Shown in pieces: positions 59,362-64,000 of a DNA stretch of 64,000 nt (positions are counted from its first letter, which is position 1; the number at the start of each line of letters is the position of its first letter). The stretch is from Amycolatopsis taiwanensis DSM 45107. Lineage in GTDB: Bacteria; Actinomycetota; Actinomycetes; Mycobacteriales; Pseudonocardiaceae. The notes beneath the pieces are model-generated. The model saw only the letters and a program-made list of their open reading frames with translations. It was not told where the DNA came from and ran no database searches. The translations under genes and the position numbers were made by a program. The stretch lies in NCBI RefSeq assembly GCF_000519205.1, contig NZ_JAFB01000013.1:205717-269716 (forward strand), read 5' to 3'.

Positions 59362-60153
59362 TCAGGCTGCGTGATGGTCGGCGATACGCCCTAACGTCTC
59401 GTCGAGGTCGGATAGTTGACCATCGACTTGGGCATAACCCGCCAGAACGGTTAGGTGACCGACCTCGAGTCCTGCTTGGTGGGCCACGTAATGGACAAGC
59501 TGTCCCAAGCCCAGATAGTTGCCGTAGGCGCGTTCGACAAGGTAGTGGCTGCGGTAGTGCGCGACGGCGTGAACACGGTTGTCCTCGCGTTGGAACGCGA
59601 CGCTGCTTAGACAGGGGCCGCCGCGTCCGTGACGACCGCGAGTCGGATGGTGGATGAGGGTTCCGGGGTCGATGCTCTCCGACGGCCCGGCGGCGTCCTT
59701 GACGGTAGCCACGGCGGTCTCGTATTCAGCACCTATCACCCGTTTCTGACGCAGTGTTTTGATCACGGGCGCGAGCTGGTCAACGGGGGCTGGGTGTTTG
59801 TCACTACCGATGGGGTAGGCGACGAGCCGGCCGAAATAGGTCCCCCAGGAGTTCTTGCGGAACCGCCGGATCACGTCGTAGCTGTTTCGGTACTTCGTGA
59901 CGAGTTCCTCGTGTGTACGGCATACCGCGGCCAAGCCGGCCGGCATGATCGTGTTGGCGACCGTGTCGACCGTCTGCAGGCCGCGGTTGGCGAGCAGCAT
60001 GTCTATCTCGTGTCTCGTCCTCGCGTCCTCGGCGAGTGGGTCCTCGATGCTGACGATGAGGTGGAAGGTCTTGTGCCCGGCAGCGGCGCGGGTTGCGGTC
60101 ACGGCCTTGTACCAGGCAGCGGACACCGTGTCGGCCTGAATCGGCTTGATCAT
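59362..60153 (-). CDS. Divergent thymidylate-synthase-like protein
   Basis: A 263-residue protein. Near residue 181 GGPCLSSVAFQRE has the catalytic Cys of thymidylate synthases, and 20 residues later RSHYLVERAYGNYLGLGQL aligns with TS RSxDxxxGxPxNI: Arg-Ser and the Asn 11 residues later are kept, the Asp is Tyr. GLEVGHLTVLAGYAQVD aligns with TS GLxPGxxxHTLGDAHIY, but the His and Tyr are replaced. The retained Asn suggests a uracil nucleotide rather than cytosine; lost residues suggest a changed reaction such as hydroxymethylation. ATG 60153 follows GGAGGAG by 7 bases and overlaps the ImmA gene stop by ATGA. Confidence 0.75.
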   Translation of the reverse strand: MIKPIQADTVSAAWYKAVTATRAAAGHKTFHLIVSIEDPLAEDARTRHEIDMLLANRGLQTVDTVANTIMPAGLAAVCRTHEELVTKYRNSYDVIRRFRKNSWGTYFGRLVAYPIGSDKHPAPVDQLAPVIKTLRQKRVIGAEYETAVATVKDAAGPSESIDPGTLIHHPTRGRHGRGGPCLSSVAFQREDNRVHAVAHYRSHYLVERAYGNYLGLGQLVHYVAHQAGLEVGHLTVLAGYAQVDGQLSDLDETLGRIADHHAA

Positions 60154-61127
60154 TTTGTTTGCTCCTCCAGTGTGTTTGGGCCGTCGTTCTGGTGGCGTTC
60201 CAGCCAGGCCAGGTCGATCCCGTCGCGGACCGAGACCGGCTCGACGAGAACGGACCATCCTCCGGCGGCGGAGCCCGAGCCGAGTCTCGCGGGGGCGGTG
60301 AACTCTGCCGTGACTTGCCAGCACGCGATCCGGGGCTCATCGAGGAGGTCGAGCTGCCCTTCGGCCGGGTCGTCGAGCTCGACCTGTTCCCAACCGGCGC
60401 TATCGCCGCCCAGGGCCTTGAGTTCGGCGTGCACGGTTGGCGTGGCGATGAGCAGGTCTCCGGCGGCGGCATGGACCGTGGCGTCACGCATGCCGGTGTC
60501 GAGGACATGGACCTCGCCACCGGAGACCGGAGCGTAGGGACCTGCCAGGCTGGCTCGTACTCGTGCGCGGCCAGCCCGTGCCCAGGTGGATGCCGTGGTC
60601 GCTGACACCAGCTCGAGGTTGGCCAAGTGGCGGCACATACCCCGGAACGACGCGCCCAGCAGTGCCGCGAGCCGGTAGGCGTCGCGGGCGGACCGCGGCT
60701 TGTCCTTGCCCAGTAGTCGGAGGCCGCGCAGGACGGCCGGTCTGGGCATGAGGAACCACGCCGCGAAGGCTTCCGCCGACATCTCCGTGCCCGTCCATGC
60801 TCCAGGGGTCTGCGACTCCCACAGATCGAGGCCGAGATCGACCGAGTCGCCGTGGCGCAACTGGTGATGACCCAGCTCGTGCGCGGCGGTATGCCGGAGC
60901 GTCGGCATCGACAAACCCGAGTTGACCAAGATTCCTGGCCCATGGGTGGCAGGGGAGATGTAGGTACCGAAGTGACCGGGCATGTCTTGGAACATGAGAG
61001 GGATGTCAGCGCGCCGAATCGCGGCGACCACATCGACGTAGCTGTCCGGCGGCACATCGAGGTCTGCGCGGGCGTGCACCGCCGCGAGCTGAGCGACACG
61101 GTGAGCCTGGCGCCACGTCGCGATCAA
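60150..61127 (-). CDS. ImmA/IrrE-family metallopeptidase
   Basis: A 325-residue protein. LRHTAAHELGHHQLRHGD has zinc motif HELGH (H83, H87), and EMSAEAFAAWFLMPR supplies the third ligand (Glu). The rest of the C-terminal half is mixed alpha/beta and not recognised. ImmA/IrrE peptidases cleave an XRE repressor on a stress signal, releasing mobile-element genes. It overlaps the XRE gene upstream and the TS-like gene downstream by 4 bp each (ATGA), so stoichiometric co-expression is expected. Confidence 0.9.
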   Translation of the reverse strand: MIATWRQAHRVAQLAAVHARADLDVPPDSYVDVVAAIRRADIPLMFQDMPGHFGTYISPATHGPGILVNSGLSMPTLRHTAAHELGHHQLRHGDSVDLGLDLWESQTPGAWTGTEMSAEAFAAWFLMPRPAVLRGLRLLGKDKPRSARDAYRLAALLGASFRGMCRHLANLELVSATTASTWARAGRARVRASLAGPYAPVSGGEVHVLDTGMRDATVHAAAGDLLIATPTVHAELKALGGDSAGWEQVELDDPAEGQLDLLDEPRIACWQVTAEFTAPARLGSGSAAGGWSVLVEPVSVRDGIDLAWLERHQNDGPNTLEEQTK

Positions 61128-61498
61128 CGTTGACCCTCGTCGCTGGCCTTGTCCTGGGCGAGGAACTCCGCGAATGCCTGCACGGCCTTGCGATTCTCCT
61201 CGGTCAGGCTCGTCAAGTTGCGCATCAAGGCGGCGATCGCATGATCGCCAGCCGAGGACGCCCCCTCCTCGTCGAGGAAGTACCCGACCGGTTTCCGATA
61301 CAACCCGGCGAGTTTCTTCAACTCCAGGCTGTCCACCTTGCGTTCACCGCGTTCGATGTCCGAGACCGCCGACCGCGGTATTCCCGTCCGGCCCGACACG
61401 TACTGCTGCGACAGGTTCAAGTACTCGCGTACTTCTTTGAGTTTCAGGCCGAGCTTGCCCCAACCACTCATTTCCGCATCTGCGGACACATCGTTCAC
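61124..61498 (-). CDS. XRE family repressor, ImmR-like
   Basis: A 124-residue regulator with a Cro/C1 helix-turn-helix (LKEVREYLNLSQQYVSGRTGIPRSAVSDIERGERK, residues about 20-55), a short linker with a possible peptidase site, and a helical dimerisation tail. Paired with ImmA/IrrE as in ICEBs1 ImmR-ImmA. It presumably binds the twin palindromes at 61806-61822 and 61846-61862 and controls both its own operon and the divergent MazG gene. ATG 61498, 10 bp after the ACP stop. Confidence 0.9.
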   Translation of the reverse strand: MNDVSADAEMSGWGKLGLKLKEVREYLNLSQQYVSGRTGIPRSAVSDIERGERKVDSLELKKLAGLYRKPVGYFLDEEGASSAGDHAIAALMRNLTSLTEENRKAVQAFAEFLAQDKASDEGQR

Positions 61499-61508
61499 AT
61501 CGATCTCC

Positions 61509-61775
61509 TCAGGGGGTGGTGCCGCTGGTCGCTAGCGACAGGATCAATTCCGCGAATGTGGACACCGACCTCAAGGCCGGTGCAGCCGTGTCCGGTACAC
61601 GAACCCCATATCGCCTCTCGAGCTCGACCACGAACTGCACCAGTACGATGGAGCTGTAGGGCATCTCCGCGCCCTCGGCGAGTAGCTCCTCACGAAGAAG
61701 CTCAGGGTCGGTCTCCAGTTCCTGCGCTAGCAGCTTCAAGATCAGATTCTCGACTTCGGCCTGCGTCGGTACCAC
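61509..61775 (-). CDS. Acyl/peptidyl carrier protein-like
   Basis: An 88-residue helical protein from GTG 61775 behind GGGGGTGCGC. The carrier-protein core is present: EVENLILKLLAQEL helix 1, PYSSIVLVQFVVELERRYGV (helix 2, with Ser41 in the place of the phosphopantetheine Ser, though the usual Asp-Ser-Leu reads Tyr-Ser-Ser), and PALRSVSTFAELI. No synthase, ligase or phosphopantetheinyl transferase is nearby. It is first gene of the ACP-XRE-ImmA-TS operon. Its partner may act on an amino-acyl or acyl group for nucleotide modification. Function inferred from family only. Confidence 0.7.
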   Translation of the reverse strand: MVPTQAEVENLILKLLAQELETDPELLREELLAEGAEMPYSSIVLVQFVVELERRYGVRVPDTAAPALRSVSTFAELILSLATSGTTP

Positions 61776-61805
61776 GCGCACCCCCAACAATCGGTGTCTT
61801 GTTCT

Positions 61806-61862
61806 CCGACAAGCTCTGTCGTAGTATCCCACACTGTCGATGAATCCGACAAGTGTTGTCGG
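61806..61862. promoter_or_regulatory. Twin operator in divergent ACP/MazG promoter
   Basis: CCGACAAgtgTTGTCGG (61846-61862) is a perfect 7-bp-arm palindrome. A second copy, CCGACAAgctCTGTCGT (61806-61822), has the same 3-bp spacing. Centres are 40 bp apart, about four helical turns. They flank the likely promoter elements of both divergent genes (TAGTAT lies near 61823). Confidence 0.75.
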
Positions 61863-61885
61863 CAGGAGACACAAGGAGGGGTGCG

Positions 61886-62749
61886 GTGCAGCTGTCCGAC
61901 TATCAAAAGGCAGCCGTTCGAACCGATCAGCGACCTGGCGCAGACCTGGAAGCAGTGACCATCGGCCTGCTCGGTCTCGCCGGCGAGGCCGGCTCGGTCG
62001 CCACGGAGTACAAGAAGCAACGGCGGGACGGCGCCGCCTACCGGGCGTTCAAGGTCCGGATGCGCGAAGAACTCGGTGACGTCCTCTGGTACGTCGCTGA
62101 CCTGTGCGAGAAGTTCGACCTCGACATGGACGACGTAGCCGTCGCCAACCTGGACAAGGTTAAGGATCGATGGCGGCCCTCGCCCCACGTCGAACCCTTC
62201 GACCAAGCATTTCCCCAGCACGAGCAGTTGCCGCGGCATGCACGAATCGAATTCCAGCTGCGGGAGCTCGACGACGGGCGTACCGCCAGTGTGATGATCT
62301 GGAACGGTGCGACGCTCGGTGATCCGCTCACCGACGCCGCCAGGGTCGAGGACGGCTACCGGTTCCACGACGCCTTCCATCTGGCCCATGCCGCTGTACT
62401 CGGCTGGTCGCCGGTGATGCGCGCACTCATGCGCCGCAAGCGCAAGTCCGATCTCGCCACGGACGAAGCCGAGGACGGTGGCCGGGCGGTCGCCATCGAG
62501 GAAGGCATCTCAGCACTGGTGTTCGCCTACGCCTCCGCCCACGACTACCTCGACGGAATCAAGCACATCGACCAGCCGGTGCTCGATACCATCCGCTCCC
62601 TCGTCGGCGGCCTTGAAGTCTGTGTCCTCCGCTCCGCGGACTGGGAACGAGCGATACTCACGGGATTCGAGGTATGGCGGTCCCTCAACCGCACCCACGG
62701 CGGCACTGTGGAGCTGGACGCCGACGCTCGCACCCTTCGCTTGGTTTGA
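61886..62749 (+). CDS. MazG-like nucleoside triphosphate pyrophosphohydrolase
   Basis: A 287-residue protein. Residues 10-100 form a MazG-like helical domain: GLAGEAGSVATEYKKQRRDG, then MREELGDVLWYVADLCEKFDLD, i.e. the ExxE...ExxD Mg2+-binding motif of all-alpha NTP pyrophosphohydrolases that remove abnormal dNTPs. The C-terminal 180 residues are a second helical domain (GYRFHDAFHLAHAAVLGWSP, AIEEGISALVFAYA) with conserved His and Glu, not recognised. GTG 61886 follows AAGGAGGGG. Divergent from the ACP-TS operon and sharing its operators. Confidence 0.85.
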   Translation: MQLSDYQKAAVRTDQRPGADLEAVTIGLLGLAGEAGSVATEYKKQRRDGAAYRAFKVRMREELGDVLWYVADLCEKFDLDMDDVAVANLDKVKDRWRPSPHVEPFDQAFPQHEQLPRHARIEFQLRELDDGRTASVMIWNGATLGDPLTDAARVEDGYRFHDAFHLAHAAVLGWSPVMRALMRRKRKSDLATDEAEDGGRAVAIEEGISALVFAYASAHDYLDGIKHIDQPVLDTIRSLVGGLEVCVLRSADWERAILTGFEVWRSLNRTHGGTVELDADARTLRLV

Positions 62750-62987
62750 CGTAGCCGATATGTAGGTGCTCGCGGTCGACTACAACAAATCTCCCGGTGA
62801 GCCGGTCCCGCGGCAGCGGTCCTGGCCCACATAGTGCAGCGTTAGCACGCTGTTCCAGTGACGAAGCACCGACGGTCCGAGTGCGTCTTCAAGTTGAGGT
62901 CAAGCGTGAGACGCTGTCGATCTTCATCCACATTCTCATCCACGAACTGGTGCCGAAGGATTCCAAAAGTGCCCAATTTCGCGACAC
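62750..62987. other. Gap with right arm site
   Basis: 238 bp without a gene. It contains the repeat described at 62919-62943, then unique sequence up to the IS boundary at 62988. Confidence 0.5.
62919..62943 (+). repeat. Candidate integrase arm site, right
   Basis: Two TCATCCAC copies (62924-62931, 62936-62943) 12 bp apart, matching 55009-55033 in the same orientation. Confidence 0.6.
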
Positions 62988-64000
62988 TGAGGTGATCTCA
63001 GTGACTTTCACGTGATTTTGTCGTGCTCGAAATGGGTGAGTACGAGTGCGGCTTTGACGATATTGCCGATTTTGCGTGGGCTGGTGGTGATATGGCGTAG
63101 TGTTCGCCAGCGTCCGGTGAGCAGGGCAAAGCCGCGTTCGCCCAAGCATCGCAGGCCCCGCAGCAGGGCGTTGTAGGACCGGTTGTCGACATCGAGGACC
63201 TGGCCGCCGGCGGGTTGTCTGATCGGGGTGAGGATACCGATGCCGGCCCCGGTGTAGCCGCCGTCGGCCAGTGTGGGCAGATCCAGTTGGGAGGCTGCCC
63301 AGTACAAGGCGCCCAGCACGTGGTCCTGGGCGGTGGTCAGGTCGTGGGCCGAGCCGGGCTCGACGTCACTGACCCACAGCGGAAACCCGGTCGGCGCCGA
63401 GAGCGCTTGGATGTTGCCGCCGTGCTCGTGGGCCTTTCCCGAGTACCACGCGTCAATCTGTTCCCCTTTCACACTGGTGGTTTGCTCGCCGCAGCGGTCG
63501 GTGGAGAAGAGTTTTCCATCCAAGATCAGGTGGGTCATGCCATCGTCTTTGGCTTTCCGTAAGGCTTCGTGGAGGTCCGGTGCCTGATCGGCGAGGACGG
63601 TGATGACCTCGTCCAGATAGCGATAACCGGTCGCGCGAGAGATCCCGTGATCGCGGGCCAGCGAGGTGACATCGACGTCCTGGCGGAACCAACGCAGGCC
63701 CAGCACGGCCTGCCGGAAGCAGGTCAACGCCCGGGTGGTTTTGCGGGTGCCGCGTCGGCGGCGTTCGGCGTGTAGCAGTCTACCCAGGTACTGGGCCAGT
63801 TCGCGGGGCACGTCGAGTGTGGCACGATAGCTGATCACGGGGAGCTTCCTGGTTTCGGACTTGATCTTCGCAAATCCAGTCCTACCAGGGGCTCCCCGCC
63901 CGACTTCCCCCGAGCCCCGACCTGTGTCCCGGCGCCTGTCCACATGACTCGTGCGCGCTTCTTCGGCCTTCAACACCGCAATCTTGGTGAGATCACCTCA
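62988..64000 (-). mobile_element. IS5-type insertion sequence, right end at window edge
   Basis: Terminal inverted repeats start TGAGGTGATCTCA at 62988 and, reversed, end at 64000 (TGAGATCACCTCA), 13 bp perfect. The element is about 1013 bp and holds one transposase. The base after 64000 is not visible, so the exact right boundary and the target duplication cannot be read. Confidence 0.85.
63008..63838 (-). CDS. IS5-family DDE transposase
   Basis: A 276-residue transposase from GTG 63838 (AGGAAG upstream); the frame is open to 63976. An N-terminal HTH_Tnp_4-like segment (VTSLARDHGISRATGYRYLDEV) is followed by the DDE_Tnp_4 catalytic core: D in LILDGKLF, D in LADGGYTG and E in LGERGFALL. The residue order D-D-E is intact, so the protein may be active. 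It is oriented leftward, stopping 20 bp inside the left inverted repeat. Confidence 0.9.
   Translation of the reverse strand: MISYRATLDVPRELAQYLGRLLHAERRRRGTRKTTRALTCFRQAVLGLRWFRQDVDVTSLARDHGISRATGYRYLDEVITVLADQAPDLHEALRKAKDDGMTHLILDGKLFSTDRCGEQTTSVKGEQIDAWYSGKAHEHGGNIQALSAPTGFPLWVSDVEPGSAHDLTTAQDHVLGALYWAASQLDLPTLADGGYTGAGIGILTPIRQPAGGQVLDVDNRSYNALLRGLRCLGERGFALLTGRWRTLRHITTSPRKIGNIVKAALVLTHFEHDKIT

Noticed and set aside
55056..64000. Prophage
   Set aside because: No capsid, portal, terminase or tail genes are visible; integrase plus accessory genes fit an integrative element better.

Overview
The window is high-GC actinobacterial DNA. GlfT1/GlfT2 with a Wzm/Wzt transporter (galactan of a mycolic-type cell wall), an IniB/IniA/IniC set, ESX-associated proteins, the proteasome activator Bpa, Ku and an SsgA-like protein together point to Pseudonocardiaceae, most likely Amycolatopsis or a close relative. 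The species is an inference; no rRNA is present.

Layout. 1-5.5 kb: a decayed reading frame, two tandem DUF3558 lipoproteins that were duplicated with their flanks, and an ESX/type VII-associated group (small helical protein, PPE-like protein, EspG-like chaperone). 5.5-13.5 kb: glfT1, wzt and wzm divergent from glfT2, then bpa, a class-V aminotransferase homologue without the catalytic lysine, and a quinone oxidoreductase. This gene set resembles the M. tuberculosis Rv3777-Rv3783 neighbourhood. 13.7-26.3 kb: zinc metallopeptidase, MarR, tRNA-Ser(TGA), TetR/DUF2306 divergent pair, exported carbonic anhydrase, a two-component system next to an AftB-like membrane glycosyltransferase, and a GntR regulator beside a perfect palindrome. 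26.5-28.4 kb: a small membrane protein, an HExxH-type putative peptide hydroxylase and a 66-residue peptide that could be its substrate (candidate RiPP locus). 28.6-36.3 kb: iniB-iniA-iniC-like operon divergent from an Hsp70-like protein and a large LuxR regulator. 36.4-54.7 kb: a palindromic 21-bp repeat array, L,D-transpeptidase, a ketopantoate reductase-rhodanese fusion, NCS1 permease, Mo-bis-MGD oxidoreductase, SsgA-like, Lrp, FabH, Ku, a sigma factor with its RsbW-like kinase, an HisC/Pat aminotransferase, acetoacetyl-CoA ligase and an MprF-type protein.

From tRNA-Arg(ACG) at 54857 to the window end lies an integrative element. It has a tyrosine integrase, a DUF4238 protein and an accessory cassette: a protein of the 5-hmdU DNA kinase-helical / thymine pyrophosphorylase family, a divergent thymidylate-synthase-like protein, an ImmA/IrrE peptidase with an XRE repressor, a carrier protein and a MazG-like pyrophosphohydrolase. 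The ACP-XRE-ImmA-TS genes form a tight operon, and twin palindromes sit in the divergent promoter it shares with MazG. I regard this cassette as the best candidate for an undescribed system: modified-nucleotide chemistry under stress-releasable control. An IS5-type element (62988-64000) closes the window and probably separates the element from its right attachment site.

Several short dispersed repeat families (about 147 bp in three copies, 50 bp in two, 60-83 bp in two) occupy intergenic gaps.
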